Positions 9,416 to 18,739 of a stretch of DNA of 64,000 nucleotides are shown here, in pieces. The stretch spans positions 4,216,001-4,280,000 of the forward strand of contig NZ_CP031010.1 in the NCBI RefSeq assembly GCF_003584565.2. Direction: 5' to 3'. The notes beneath the pieces were generated by a model that was not told where the DNA came from, did no database searches, and worked only from the letters and a program-made list of their open reading frames with translations. This DNA comes from Alteromonas sp. RKMC-009 (GTDB lineage: Bacteria > Pseudomonadota > Gammaproteobacteria > Enterobacterales > Alteromonadaceae). A program made the position numbers and the translations under genes. Within the stretch, counting starts at the first letter, position 1. Each line of letters begins with the position of its first letter.

Positions 9416-10633
9416 TCAGAGATCCAGCCAGCTTGAGGGATTAAGAGCCTTGCCCTTGTGCCGGATTTCAAAGTATAGATTAGGATAGTTCTGTCCGCCA
9501 CTTTGTCCGACCAAAGCAATCGTTTCACCGTCGCCCACCGTATCTCCGGCTTGCTTCAGCAATGCCTGATTGTGACCATACACACTCATATAGCCCTGCC
9601 CGTGATCAACAATAGTTACCAGCCCGAAACCACGCAGCCAGTCAGAATAAAGGACACGGCCATGAGACACTACTCTCACCGGTGTACCTTCTGCACCTTC
9701 AATGATAATGCCTTTCCAGCGCACCTGCCCCTGACGACGGGTTCCGAACAGCTTGCGTACTCGTCCGGAAGCCGGTTTCAACAACTTCCCTTTGTAGCCG
9801 GATAAGCCCGCCAGTTCTGATTTCGCCGATTCCGCACGACGGCGCGCCTCATCAATGGCACGCACAAGCGCTTCTTCGTTCTGCTTGAGTTCATTCACTC
9901 TGGCGGCATCACTCTCGATTTTCTGATTTAGTTTTTTCAGCGTTTCAGAACGATCTGCCTGACGGGCCAGTAACACTGCTTGCTGAGACTTCTGATCCGC
10001 CAGCAGGCTGTTCAGCGCTCTGGCTTTCTCCGAAAGTGCCTCATTAACCTGAACCAGCTGTTCCACATTGGAGCGGAAAGTGGTGATCTCCTTTGAGCGG
10101 GCTTTACTCAGATACTGATAATAAGTCAGCACACGTTCAAAGGTACTGGCTTCGTCCTGATAAAACAGCATCTTTGCATAGTCATAGTTGCCGGCCATGA
10201 AAGCACTGCGTAACTGATTCGCAAGCATGGTTTGTTGCTGCAGAATGGCCTTTCTCAGCGCTTCCTGTTCTGCTTCCAGCTTTTTTTGCTGTTCACGGTT
10301 ATCAGCCAGTTGTGTAGAGGTATCATTGAGAGATTTGGCCGTGGAGGCGATTTCAAGTTCAGATTGCTTCAGCGCTGCCTGCAATTCACCGGCATTCGCC
10401 TTATTGGCTGCCAGTGTCGCTTGTCTGGCTTTAAGTTCAGCTTGTAACTCAGCGAGTTTTGCCTGTTGTTGTTCCTGAGCGTAAGCCTGAGGTAGCAGCA
10501 CGGTGAACAGGCATAGCCAGCAAAAGACACTGAGAAGAGGCCCGCGAACGGACTTTCCGGACGGACCGGCCTGATTGAAATTTTGTACACTCACCCGTTG
10601 CTTTGCCTCTGACAGCACCTGACTCTGATTCAA
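9416..10633 (-). CDS. envC: Murein hydrolase activator EnvC
   Basis: Periplasmic activator of the amidases AmiA/AmiB at the septum, recruited by FtsEX. The protein (405 residues) has an N-terminal signal/anchor (about 30-52, ending AYAQ). A long coiled coil rich in Lys/Glu/Ala/Gln (about 53-280) follows, then a C-terminal LytM domain (about 285-403). In the LytM part the zinc-ligand motifs of active M23 peptidases are degenerate (VYGHN, YFEIRHKG; no HxxxD), as expected for a non-catalytic activator. In E. coli gpmM lies upstream in the same operon; here it is absent, and yibN is divergent. The exact start is uncertain because the frame begins 30 residues before the hydrophobic segment. Confidence 0.93.
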   Translation of the reverse strand: MNQSQVLSEAKQRVSVQNFNQAGPSGKSVRGPLLSVFCWLCLFTVLLPQAYAQEQQQAKLAELQAELKARQATLAANKANAGELQAALKQSELEIASTAKSLNDTSTQLADNREQQKKLEAEQEALRKAILQQQTMLANQLRSAFMAGNYDYAKMLFYQDEASTFERVLTYYQYLSKARSKEITTFRSNVEQLVQVNEALSEKARALNSLLADQKSQQAVLLARQADRSETLKKLNQKIESDAARVNELKQNEEALVRAIDEARRRAESAKSELAGLSGYKGKLLKPASGRVRKLFGTRRQGQVRWKGIIIEGAEGTPVRVVSHGRVLYSDWLRGFGLVTIVDHGQGYMSVYGHNQALLKQAGDTVGDGETIALVGQSGGQNYPNLYFEIRHKGKALNPSSWLDL

Positions 10634-10775
10634 AGTCCATACTATATCAACGGGATAGAGGATTCATCTGCAATCGACTAATTCAATGATGCGCTGTCAG
10701 GCTGGTTTCTGTGCGGTTTTTCTATATACTTTGCAATCGATTTTTAGTCTTCCATGTAAAGTAAGGGTTTTAGGA

Positions 10776-11201
10776 ATGGAACAGCTCGTAGAGTTTGCCG
10801 GTAATAATATGCTGTTAGCCGGTGCGTGGGTCGCCTTAGTTGCAATGCTTATTTTCAGCTATGTCACAGGTTTCACTTCATCAGTAAAAGAAGTAAACAC
10901 CCACGAAATGACCATGCTGGTAAATAAAGAAGACGCCGTTGTTTTTGATACCCGCGCGCCTAACGAGTTTAAAACCGGTCACATTCTCGGTGCCCGCCAG
11001 CTGAAACCTGAGGAAGTCAGAGCAAAAGATTTCAAAAAGCTTGAAAACGTAAAAGACAAACCCATTATTGTTGTATGTGCAATGGGTAACAGCGCACGCG
11101 GTATTGCAGCGGCCATGAACAAAGCCGGCTTCGCAAACGTGAAAGTGCTGAAAGGCGGCATGAACGCGTGGAACTCTGCCGGACTTCCGGTTGCCAAATA
11201 A
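10776..11201 (+). CDS. yibN: Membrane-anchored rhodanese-like protein (YibN)
   Basis: 141-residue single-pass protein: a membrane segment at about 10-30, then a rhodanese domain with DTRAPNEFKTGHI and the active-site loop C101-AMGNSARG. The catalytic cysteine is present, so sulfurtransferase activity is possible. E. coli YibN has lost this Cys. ATG at 10776 is chosen because the product then aligns with YibN from residue 1; an upstream in-frame ATG would add 30 residues of unrelated sequence. It is followed by grxC, secB and gpsA on the same strand with short gaps, the conserved enteric order. Confidence 0.92.
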   Translation: MEQLVEFAGNNMLLAGAWVALVAMLIFSYVTGFTSSVKEVNTHEMTMLVNKEDAVVFDTRAPNEFKTGHILGARQLKPEEVRAKDFKKLENVKDKPIIVVCAMGNSARGIAAAMNKAGFANVKVLKGGMNAWNSAGLPVAK

Positions 11202-11225
11202 CGGGCCGGAACACAGGAGCAGATT

Positions 11226-11483
11226 GTGAGTAAAGTAGAAATTTATACCAAGGGGCATTGCCCTTACTGTCATCGTGCTAAAGCATTATTAGCGCAAAAA
11301 GGCGTAGCATTCGAGGAAATCGCAATTGATGTGAACCCTGAACTTCGCGATGTGATGATAGAAAGAGCTAACGGCGGTTGGACAGTACCGCAGATATTTA
11401 TCAACGATACCCATGTGGGCGGATGTGATGATTTATTTGCTCTTGAATCACAACAAAAACTCGATGCGCTGTTAGCGCAATAA
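11226..11483 (+). CDS. grxC: Glutaredoxin 3
   Basis: Small dithiol glutaredoxin (85 residues) that reduces disulfides and glutathione mixed disulfides using GSH. The active site is C12-P-Y-C15. The GSH-binding TVP (WTVPQIFIND) and GG (HVGGCDDL) motifs are present. The start is GTG with AGGAG seven bases upstream. Position between yibN and secB matches the conserved order. Confidence 0.96.
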   Translation: MSKVEIYTKGHCPYCHRAKALLAQKGVAFEEIAIDVNPELRDVMIERANGGWTVPQIFINDTHVGGCDDLFALESQQKLDALLAQ

Positions 11484-11522
11484 TTTTAAGTTAAGAACGT
11501 ATTTACTAATTCAGGAATTATC

Positions 11523-12032
11523 ATGGCTGAAGAAAATCAGAACACCAATGGCGCAGAGGCAGGCCAGCAAGCCCAGGGTCCTCAATTCAATATTCAACGC
11601 ATCTACACAAAAGACATTTCTTTTGAATCTCCGAATGCACCGGCAATCTTCCAGAAAGAATGGAAGCCGGAAATCAAATTAGACATTGATACGTCTACAA
11701 ATAAAATGGCTGAAAATGCATTTGAAGTTGTTTTATCTGTAACCGTTACTGCGACCGTTGGTGAAGAAACCGCGTTCCTGTGCGAAGTAGAACAGGCGGG
11801 TATTTTTGCGATTGCACCGGAAATGCCGGACCAGGCTAAAGCTCCTCTGTTAGGTTCTTACTGCCCTAACCTGTTATTCCCTTATGCCCGTGAAGCTATT
11901 TCAAATCTGGTTAACCGTGGCACATTCCCGGCTCTGAACCTGGCTCCGGTTAACTTCGACGCTATCTTCGCCGCTTACATGCAGAAACGTGCACAGCAAG
12001 CGCAGGAAGGTGGCCAGAAGCTAGACGCTTAA
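11523..12032 (+). CDS. secB: Protein-export chaperone SecB
   Basis: Cytosolic tetrameric chaperone that holds preproteins unfolded and passes them to SecA. The 169 residues have an acidic, disordered N-terminus (about 1-20). The family core follows: [14 protein letters not shown], then [24 protein letters not shown] and [18 protein letters not shown]. It is flanked by grxC and gpsA as in E. coli; 11 bases separate it from gpsA. Confidence 0.97.
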   Translation: MAEENQNTNGAEAGQQAQGPQFNIQRIYTKDISFESPNAPAIFQKEWKPEIKLDIDTSTNKMAENAFEVVLSVTVTATVGEETAFLCEVEQAGIFAIAPEMPDQAKAPLLGSYCPNLLFPYAREAISNLVNRGTFPALNLAPVNFDAIFAAYMQKRAQQAQEGGQKLDA

Positions 12033-12043
12033 GTCACTCTTTT

Positions 12044-13045
12044 ATGAATACCGGTTCAGTAACCGTATTGGGGGCGGGGTCTTATGGCACCGCCCTTGCT
12101 TTTTGTCTGGCCAGAAATAGCAACCCCACGTTGTTATGGGGCCGCGACGAAGCTCACATGCAGGCACTGGCAGACAGCAGGGAAAACGCCCGTTATCTGC
12201 CCGGCGCCAAATTCCCCGATGCTTTGACAGTAGAAGCCGATCTTTCCAAAGCGGTAGCTGCCAGCCGCGACATTCTGATTGTCGTTCCCAGCCATGCCTT
12301 TAAAGATTTACTGAATACGATCAAGCCGATGCTAAAAGTCGATCACCGGTTAATCTGGGCAACTAAAGGCCTGGAACCGGGTACCGGCAGACTGTTGCGT
12401 GACGTGGCACTGGATGTATTGGGTGATACCTATCCGCTGGCTGTACTTTCCGGCCCTACGTTCGCAAAAGAAATGGCTGCAGGTCTGCCAACTGCCATTT
12501 CACTGTCGTCCACCTGTGAATCGCTGGTCGATGATTTTGCCCGCAAGCTGCATTGCAGCCGTTCATTCAGGGTTTACAAAAATCCTGATTTCATCGGCGT
12601 GCAACTCGGCGGCGCAGTGAAAAACGTTATCGCCATCGGTGCAGGTCTGGCTGATGGCCTTGGCTTTGGTGCCAATGCCCGTACGGCGTTAATCACCCGT
12701 GGACTGGCTGAACTGACCCGTCTTGGTGTTAAAGTAGGTGCTCAACCGGAAACCTTCATGGGAATGGCCGGTCTGGGTGACCTGGTATTAACCTGTACTG
12801 ACAATCAGTCCAGAAACCGCCGTTTTGGTCTTGCACTGGGGCAAGGGAAAGACGTGGACACCGCCATGCGTGACATCGGCCAGGTTGTCGAGGGTTACCG
12901 CAATACCGAAGAGGTGCATGCACTGGCGAAGCAATATGGCGTGGAAATGCCTATTTGTGAGCAAATATATGCAGTGCTTTATCACGGTAAGCCACCGAAA
13001 GAAGCCGCTCTGGCATTACTGGCAAGAGATTTAAAAAGCGAGTAG
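12044..13045 (+). CDS. gpsA: Glycerol-3-phosphate dehydrogenase [NAD(P)+]
   Basis: Makes sn-glycerol 3-phosphate from dihydroxyacetone phosphate for phospholipid synthesis. The 333 residues show the N-terminal Rossmann motif [10 protein letters not shown], the WATKGLE segment, GPTFAKE, the catalytic lysine region [15 protein letters not shown], and the C-terminal signature [12 protein letters not shown] followed by SRNRRFG. cysE, which follows gpsA in E. coli, is missing here. The stop codon lies within a bidirectional terminator stem shared with the convergent outer-membrane lipoprotein gene. Confidence 0.97.
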   Translation: MNTGSVTVLGAGSYGTALAFCLARNSNPTLLWGRDEAHMQALADSRENARYLPGAKFPDALTVEADLSKAVAASRDILIVVPSHAFKDLLNTIKPMLKVDHRLIWATKGLEPGTGRLLRDVALDVLGDTYPLAVLSGPTFAKEMAAGLPTAISLSSTCESLVDDFARKLHCSRSFRVYKNPDFIGVQLGGAVKNVIAIGAGLADGLGFGANARTALITRGLAELTRLGVKVGAQPETFMGMAGLGDLVLTCTDNQSRNRRFGLALGQGKDVDTAMRDIGQVVEGYRNTEEVHALAKQYGVEMPICEQIYAVLYHGKPPKEAALALLARDLKSE

Positions 13046-13066
13046 CACCAGCTACCCGCTTTTCTT
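13034..13066. terminator. Bidirectional terminator between gpsA and the TolC-like gene
   Basis: AAAAGCG-A-GTAGC (13034-13046) pairs with GCTAC-C-CGCTTTT (13051-13063) across a 4-nt loop, with one internal mismatch. The A/T runs at both ends give a U-tract on either strand. That suits the convergent genes gpsA (+) and the efflux lipoprotein (-). Confidence 0.8.
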
Positions 13067-13083
13067 ACCTTTTCATAAAACGA

Positions 13084-14451
13084 CTACAAGGTAACCAGTT
13101 CAGGCTTACCACCCGCTTCCTGATAAATCGTCGCGGCAGCCGATAAGGTCTGCTGATAACTGGTTATAACCGACAATTGTGCCGAGAACCAGCTTCGTTG
13201 TGCACTCAGCAAATTCAGAAAATCGATATCACCGGCTTTGTAGCGAATTTCAGCTAACCGGTATAACCGTGCGTTGTTTTCCATTGAAGCGACATCAAGT
13301 TCATAAGCTGCTTTCAGGTACGCATAGTTGTCCAGCGAATCCAGCAGCGATTGAGACGCGCTTAACGTGGTGGCGCGGTAGTTATTCCATGCCAGAGCCA
13401 AATCCACATCGGCAATCTTCTTACCGGCATCGATACGGCCACCGTCGAACAGTGTAGCGGCGCTGCTTATTGCGGCACTCACACTCCAGCCGGAAGCCAG
13501 ATCCAGCAAATCACTGACAGATAAGCTCCCGCTCAGGCTTAATCCCGGCAGCCCCTGAATACCTGCCAGATACACATCGATATCAGCCTGCTTCAAAGCA
13601 ATATCCGCAATCTGCACGTCAGGGCGTTGCTTTAACACCGCAGCCGGTTGATACAATTCAATATCGGGCAGAACAAATGACAGCAGCTTTTCTTCACCAC
13701 TGATGGCGGTTAAGGTTTCATCCCCCAACAGAACCGCAATGGCGCGGCGGCTCAAGGTAGCCTGATAATTCAGCCGTAACAGTTCGCCACGGGCACTGAT
13801 CATGGTGTTCTGTTGCTGGCTCACCTCAATACCCGACGCATCCCCTTCCTGAAAGCGAATGTCCACCAGCTTATACAGTTGATCAGCCGCTTCGTAGTTT
13901 TGTTTTGCGATGACAAGGCGTTGCTCAAGTGACAATAAAGTAAAATACTCACTGGTCAGCAAACCCTGCACCTGCAATGCTGCACTACGGCGGGAAAACT
14001 GCTGACTGTCGATACTCAGCTTATTGCCAAGCTGAGTGGCTTCACGACTGCCCCATACATCAAAGGTGTAACTCACGCCCACACTGCCGGAAGTGCTGTT
14101 TGATTCCGTGCCGGTATCAAAGGTCTTTCCGCTGCGGCCGCTTGCACTGGCAGTAATATCCGGAATATTGTCAGCCTGACTCTGACGTAAAATCAGCTCA
14201 GCCCGTTGCAGCCGCAGTGCAGCTTCTTCCAGTGTCAGGTTGCTGTCCGCCAGGCGGACCATAAGTGCATTTAGCCCCTCAGAATTAAACACGCTCCACC
14301 AGTTTTCCGCAATGTCCACGCCGGCGCCGTCCTGTGTATAAATATCAAAAACATCCGGCTGTGTTTTTGACTTTTGTCCGTCCAGGTCTGACGGGGTATA
14401 AGCACAACCTGTCATTAATGCTGCTATCAGCAAACATCCTGATTTTTTCAA
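13084..14451 (-). CDS. TolC-like efflux outer-membrane lipoprotein (NodT family)
   Basis: Outer-membrane channel of tripartite efflux systems, 455 residues. The N-terminus is a lipoprotein signal ending LMTG-C16. The sequence then shows two repeated alpha-barrel halves, typical of the NodT/OprM type. QRAELILRQSQADNIPDI and LKQRPDVQIADIALKQADIDV are recognisable. It starts three bases after macB on the same strand and therefore probably serves this MacAB pump, rather than a shared TolC. Substrates cannot be deduced. Confidence 0.9.
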   Translation of the reverse strand: MKKSGCLLIAALMTGCAYTPSDLDGQKSKTQPDVFDIYTQDGAGVDIAENWWSVFNSEGLNALMVRLADSNLTLEEAALRLQRAELILRQSQADNIPDITASASGRSGKTFDTGTESNSTSGSVGVSYTFDVWGSREATQLGNKLSIDSQQFSRRSAALQVQGLLTSEYFTLLSLEQRLVIAKQNYEAADQLYKLVDIRFQEGDASGIEVSQQQNTMISARGELLRLNYQATLSRRAIAVLLGDETLTAISGEEKLLSFVLPDIELYQPAAVLKQRPDVQIADIALKQADIDVYLAGIQGLPGLSLSGSLSVSDLLDLASGWSVSAAISSAATLFDGGRIDAGKKIADVDLALAWNNYRATTLSASQSLLDSLDNYAYLKAAYELDVASMENNARLYRLAEIRYKAGDIDFLNLLSAQRSWFSAQLSVITSYQQTLSAAATIYQEAGGKPELVTL

Positions 14452-14454
14452 AAC

Positions 14455-16389
14455 TCAATCCTCTGATAACGCATCAATGGGGCTAAGGCGGGACGCCTTG
14501 AGTGCAGGAGCATAACCGAACAGTACGCCCACCAGCAGCGATGTAATAAATGCCAGTACAGGCGGTAGCAGTGTATAAGCCACTGAAATGGAAAACTGAG
14601 ACACGATCAGGATCACCAGATATCCGAGCAGAATGCCCACACAGCCGCCGAGAATACACACTACCCAGGCTTCAATATTGAACTGCTTGAGAATATCGGC
14701 CGGCTTTGCACCGGTGGCCATCCGCAGACCAATTTCCCGTTTACGTTCAGACACATTCACCAGCATGATATTCATCACGCCAATACCGCCAACAAACAGG
14801 GAAATAGCAGCAACAGATGCCAGTAGCCAGGTCAAAGTATTTTGTGTCTCGGTAACCGCCTCAACAAGTGAGTCGGTAGTAAATACCATCACATCTTCTG
14901 TACCATGACGTTCGGTGAGTACAGCAAGGACTGCATCCTTCACATCTGATGCGACTTCTGAACTGGCAGCTTTAATTGTGATGCCGCTCAGGTATTCACG
15001 GCCAAATACCTTTAGCCGTCCGGTTGTAATGGGGATAAGCACTTCGTCATCCTGATCACTGCCACCGGCAGTCGCCCCCTTAGATTTTAATACACCAATC
15101 ACTTGGTACAGGCTGTTTGACATAAGTATGTACTTACCAACTGCCTGCATCTTATCGGTAAATAAGGTTTCAGCAACCGTATCACCTATCACCACAACCG
15201 GTGCATAATTGTTCACGTCTTCGGTGGTGAAAAATACGCCCTGCGCCATTTCCCAGTCTTTCACATGAAGGTAATCCGGCGTGGAGCCTTTAATCCGGCC
15301 GGAGAAGTCATTCTCGCCATAGCGCATGGTATTGCGGGAAGAACGTTCCGGCGCAACGTAAGTCACGCCGGGAATATCGCGTAATGCGTCAGCATCTGCC
15401 AGAGTCAGCGTCGCTACATCACCGGAATTGCGCATATTCCTGCCGCCCGGCCGCACTGAAATCAGATTGGTACCGATAGCTTCAATACGCTTCAGTACGT
15501 CCTGTTTTCCTCCTTCCCCGATAGCCATCATGGTGACCACCGCTGCTACACCAATGATGATCCCCAGCAGGGTAAGTAAGGTGCGGAACCAGTTAAGCCG
15601 CAGTGATGAAAAAGCCATGCCCAGTGCCGCAACGCCGGAAATACTCTTAAACGGTTTTATCGACGATGTCTGTGCAGCAGATGTCGTCACCGGCTGAGCC
15701 ACTTCCCCCGAATCAGACACGATTTTTCCGTCCAGCAGATGCACCTGACGCTGAGCATGTTCTGCCACAGCCGGATCGTGAGTAATAAGAATGATGGTAA
15801 CCCCTTCCCCGTGCAGTTCTTTCAGCAGATTAAGCAGTTGCTCTCCGCTGGCAGAGTCCAGTGCGCCGGTGGGTTCATCAGCCAGAATAACCTCAGCACC
15901 GTTTATTAGTGCACGGGCAACAGATACCCGCTGTTGCTGACCACCGGACAACTCACCGGGGCGGTGATCCTGCCGGTCGCCCAGCCCGAGCTTGGTCAGT
16001 AACGCTGATGCCCGCTCCTCACGGACGCTCTTATCGGTGTTACTGTATATTGCCGGCAGCGCAACGTTTTCCGTCGCGGTGAGGCTGGCGAGTAACTGAT
16101 AACGCTGAAAGACGAAGCCGAAGGTTTTCAGGCGCAGCGCTGACAACTGTTCCTGTGACAGCTTGTTCACATCGTGGCCGTGAATGGTATAACTGCCCGA
16201 CGTGGGCGTGTCCAGACAGCCGAGGATATTCATCAGGGTCGATTTTCCGGACCCGGACTGCCCCATGATGGCAACAAACTCACCTTTTTGGATCCGCAGT
16301 GAGACACCGTCCAGCGCCCTGACTTCTGTACCTTCAGTTTGATAACTGCGGGTTACATTCGCCAGTTCAATTAAAGGTACGTCAGCCAC
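14455..16389 (-). CDS. macB: Macrolide-type export ATP-binding/permease protein MacB
   Basis: Inner-membrane ABC transporter that powers the MacAB-TolC pump by mechanotransmission, 644 residues. The ATPase domain (about 1-230) has Walker A GQSGSGKST (43-51), signature LSGGQ (147-151), Walker B ILADE (168-172) and an H-loop ITHD. The MacB membrane part follows: one helix near 270-295, a large periplasmic domain (about 300-515), and three C-terminal helices including the FTSLLVG/PAL-ASRL end. It overlaps macA by eight bases, so the two are translationally coupled. Known MacB substrates include macrolides, lipopeptides, toxins and haem precursors; which applies here is unknown. Confidence 0.95.
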   Translation of the reverse strand: MADVPLIELANVTRSYQTEGTEVRALDGVSLRIQKGEFVAIMGQSGSGKSTLMNILGCLDTPTSGSYTIHGHDVNKLSQEQLSALRLKTFGFVFQRYQLLASLTATENVALPAIYSNTDKSVREERASALLTKLGLGDRQDHRPGELSGGQQQRVSVARALINGAEVILADEPTGALDSASGEQLLNLLKELHGEGVTIILITHDPAVAEHAQRQVHLLDGKIVSDSGEVAQPVTTSAAQTSSIKPFKSISGVAALGMAFSSLRLNWFRTLLTLLGIIIGVAAVVTMMAIGEGGKQDVLKRIEAIGTNLISVRPGGRNMRNSGDVATLTLADADALRDIPGVTYVAPERSSRNTMRYGENDFSGRIKGSTPDYLHVKDWEMAQGVFFTTEDVNNYAPVVVIGDTVAETLFTDKMQAVGKYILMSNSLYQVIGVLKSKGATAGGSDQDDEVLIPITTGRLKVFGREYLSGITIKAASSEVASDVKDAVLAVLTERHGTEDVMVFTTDSLVEAVTETQNTLTWLLASVAAISLFVGGIGVMNIMLVNVSERKREIGLRMATGAKPADILKQFNIEAWVVCILGGCVGILLGYLVILIVSQFSISVAYTLLPPVLAFITSLLVGVLFGYAPALKASRLSPIDALSED

Positions 16390-17569
16390 GTGGCCCCCTC
16401 ATAGGCGGACCCCCCATGGGACCGCCGAAACCACGGTCGTTGTTATCTTTAGTGCCTGCAGCCGCAGATGCCTGGCCGGTAACAATTTCGTCGCCTTCAT
16501 TCAGACCGGATAAAATCTGAATTTCAGTGCGGGTGCTGACCCCGGTCTTTACCGGCTTTCGTACCAGTTCGCCGTGCTCACGGACCATGACAAATTTATC
16601 ACGGGGAGGTCCTTTAACCGCTGCCAGCGGGACTACCAGGGTATTTTCTTCCTTCTCTTCAACAAAGAAAACCTGGGTGGTCATAGAATCCATCAGCGTA
16701 CCTTCGGTGTTCTCCACATCCACCAGCACCTGATACAGTACTACGTCGTTAATGATTGTGGGTGTTGGTAATACCTGACGTACTACAGAGTGATATTTCT
16801 TACGGGTATTACCAATAGTAGAGAAGTACACCGGCATACCACGTTTAATACTTTCCACATCCGCTTCTGAGACTTCTGCCCGTAATGTCATGGTAGTAAG
16901 GTCAGAGATCTGCAGCAGCTCCGGTGCGTTCTGGTTTGCATTTAATGTTTGTCCTTCACGCACAGCAATAGACGCTACCGTGCCGCTGATAGGGGCATAA
17001 ATTTTGGCAAAACCCAGTGTCGCTTTATCACCGGCGAGAGATGCTTCGTCAGCTTTAATTTGCGCGATACTGGCTTTAATTTTTGAATCCAGTACTTTAA
17101 CGTCGATACGGCTGCTGATAGCGGTATCAGCGCTCACTGCATCCTGATCAAACAGATTGTTGTTCCGTTTCTCACGCAGCAAAGCCAGTTCCCGCTCAGC
17201 TTTAAGCTGGGCAAGGTTCGCGTTCTTCACATCCAGCGCAAATTCTGCGTTCTGTACCTGTGTTTCAAAGACTGTTGCATCAATTTCCACCAGCAAATCG
17301 CCGGCTTCCACCACATCACCTTCTTCCACATGGATTCTCTCAACCTGACCGGACACCTGTGCACCAACGACAACATAACGTTTGGGTTCAAGCTGGCCCG
17401 TTGCAATGATGTTCTTTTCGATGGTACCGCGGCCAACCTGCGAAAATAAAAATGCGCTGGTGTCACGGGCGGGTGCTGCGAACATGTTCCATGCAGCGTA
17501 GGCGGGTACAGTAATGACTACCAGTAACAGCAGCCATTTTACCCATCGGTGGGATCCTGGTGATAACAC
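16382..17569 (-). CDS. macA: Periplasmic adaptor subunit MacA
   Basis: Membrane-fusion protein bridging MacB and the outer-membrane channel, 395 residues. There is one N-terminal membrane helix (about 10-30). Lipoyl/biotinyl-type halves flank a coiled-coil hairpin (VVGAQVSGQVERIHVEEGDVV; KIYAPISGTVASI). The beta-barrel and membrane-proximal domains end in a Gly/Pro/Met-rich tail (MGGPPMRGPRG). The start is GTG with AAGGAAAG upstream. It heads a macA-macB-lipoprotein operon. The trmL terminator sits about 30 bases before it, so the operon's promoter must overlap that terminator or rely on read-through. Confidence 0.93.
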   Translation of the reverse strand: MLSPGSHRWVKWLLLLVVITVPAYAAWNMFAAPARDTSAFLFSQVGRGTIEKNIIATGQLEPKRYVVVGAQVSGQVERIHVEEGDVVEAGDLLVEIDATVFETQVQNAEFALDVKNANLAQLKAERELALLREKRNNNLFDQDAVSADTAISSRIDVKVLDSKIKASIAQIKADEASLAGDKATLGFAKIYAPISGTVASIAVREGQTLNANQNAPELLQISDLTTMTLRAEVSEADVESIKRGMPVYFSTIGNTRKKYHSVVRQVLPTPTIINDVVLYQVLVDVENTEGTLMDSMTTQVFFVEEKEENTLVVPLAAVKGPPRDKFVMVREHGELVRKPVKTGVSTRTEIQILSGLNEGDEIVTGQASAAAGTKDNNDRGFGGPMGGPPMRGPRG

Positions 17570-17602
17570 AGTCTTTCCTTAAGTGAAAATACCTAAAATA
17601 CA

Positions 17603-17631
17603 AAAGCCCGCATCTTTACACTACGGGCTTT
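17603..17631 (-). terminator. Rho-independent terminator of trmL
   Basis: On the minus strand AAAGCCCG (17631-17624) pairs with CGGGCTTT (17610-17603) over a 13-nt loop and is followed by TTGTATTTT. It separates trmL from the macAB operon. Confidence 0.75.
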
Positions 17632-17701
17632 ACACAACTTAACATTACTTCACAGTGGTCCACAGACAAGGCTGGACGGGGGCATGACAGTCAGATTAGT
17701 T

Positions 17702-18166
17702 TTATCTTGCGCCTTCATATCCCGTTTGCCGCCAACTTTCGTAAACGAAAACTGACACGGCATTGGACAGATTCATGCTGCGGCTGTCTGGCAACATGGG
17801 GATGCGTACACGTTGCTCCGGAGGCAGGGACTGAATAAACTCGTCGGGCAGACCACGGGTTTCAGGGCCGAAGATTAACGCATCACCTTTCTGGTATTTC
17901 ACATCACTGTGAAACGCTTTACCTTTCGTGGTACAGGCAAAAATGCGCGCCGGTTGTTCACTTTCGAGATAAGCATCCAGACTGGCGTGGCGCTTTACGT
18001 CGGCAAATTCATGGTAGTCGAGACCAGCACGTCTGACACGCTTATCGTCCCAGTCGAAGCCCAGAGGCTCTATCAGATGCAGGGAAAAGCCTGTGTTTGC
18101 ACACAAACGGATAATGTTGCCGGTATTGGGCGGAATTTCCGGCTGGTATAAAACGATATCAAACAT
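17702..18166 (-). CDS. trmL: tRNA (cytidine/uridine-34-2'-O)-methyltransferase TrmL
   Basis: SPOUT methyltransferase that methylates the wobble ribose of tRNA-Leu species. The 154 residues match the short TrmL type with no extra RNA-binding domain. Landmarks are [18 protein letters not shown] at the N-terminus and the trefoil-knot SAM site FGPETRGLP plus [20 protein letters not shown] at 18166 is chosen because the product aligns with E. coli TrmL from residue 1; an upstream in-frame ATG adds 17 residues without support. It ends just before its terminator. Confidence 0.96.
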   Translation of the reverse strand: MFDIVLYQPEIPPNTGNIIRLCANTGFSLHLIEPLGFDWDDKRVRRAGLDYHEFADVKRHASLDAYLESEQPARIFACTTKGKAFHSDVKYQKGDALIFGPETRGLPDEFIQSLPPEQRVRIPMLPDSRSMNLSNAVSVFVYESWRQTGYEGAR

Positions 18167-18224
18167 GGTCACATCACGAATTTTGCTGTGGAGCAAGGAT
18201 ACGGTGTGACAGGACATGAGACAA

Positions 18225-18257
18225 GCCCACAGCGGAGGAATGGCGGTTGCTGTGGGC
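18225..18257. terminator. Hairpin after the small gene at 18278-18481
   Basis: GCCCACAGC (18225-18233) and GCTGTGGGC (18249-18257) form a perfect 9-bp stem with a 15-nt loop. The U-tract is poor on both strands (TTGT on minus, AGTTTT on plus), so termination is uncertain. It could equally be a processing or regulatory hairpin upstream of trmL. Confidence 0.4.
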
Positions 18258-18277
18258 AGTTTTGGTGCAATGGACCG

Positions 18278-18481
18278 TTACAGTGCGTTAAGCACCCTGT
18301 TAGTTTGCGCCTGAGCAGCCCAGCGACGTGCACGACGTTGCGCTACGGAATTTCCGACAAACTCAACCACTTTATCTGACAAAGGGGTGAAAGTGCTGAT
18401 TGCATGCCCGTAAACAGAAGATAAATCTGTATTTTTGGGCGCTTGTAAACGCATTGTTCTTAATGAAGTATATTTTTGCAT
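18278..18481 (-). CDS. Small basic protein of unknown function
   Basis: Possible 67-residue protein starting MQKYTSLRTMRL and ending with an Arg/Ala/Gln-rich stretch (VAQRRARRWAAQAQTNRVL). It has no cysteines, no membrane segment and no signal peptide. The Arg-rich end weakly recalls DUF1127-type small proteins, but I cannot place it in a family. Support comes from a GAGG ribosome site ten bases before the ATG and a TATAAA (18503-18508) at promoter distance upstream. A hairpin follows the stop. No other gene explains the 570-base stretch between trmL and the hydrolase gene. It remains hypothetical. Confidence 0.45.
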   Translation of the reverse strand: MQKYTSLRTMRLQAPKNTDLSSVYGHAISTFTPLSDKVVEFVGNSVAQRRARRWAAQAQTNRVLNAL

Positions 18482-18739
18482 GATTTTCTGGCCTCGCATT
18501 GCTTTATAGGGCAACTTTTCTGTCGTTAAGTTTTATTTTGTTACGGTTCACTCTGATGAGTCTTCCCGTGTCTTATACGAAAGTATTGCATTAGCCATAC
18601 CGCAATTTTCAGTGTCATTAAAATTTAATAAAAAACGGTGTCAGGTCAGTTATTTACAGAAGCTCGACCGGTCGGCAGAATACATTGCCGGCGACTCTGT
18701 CCCCCGTCAGTGTGTGTAAAATAGAGACACTTTTGTAAA

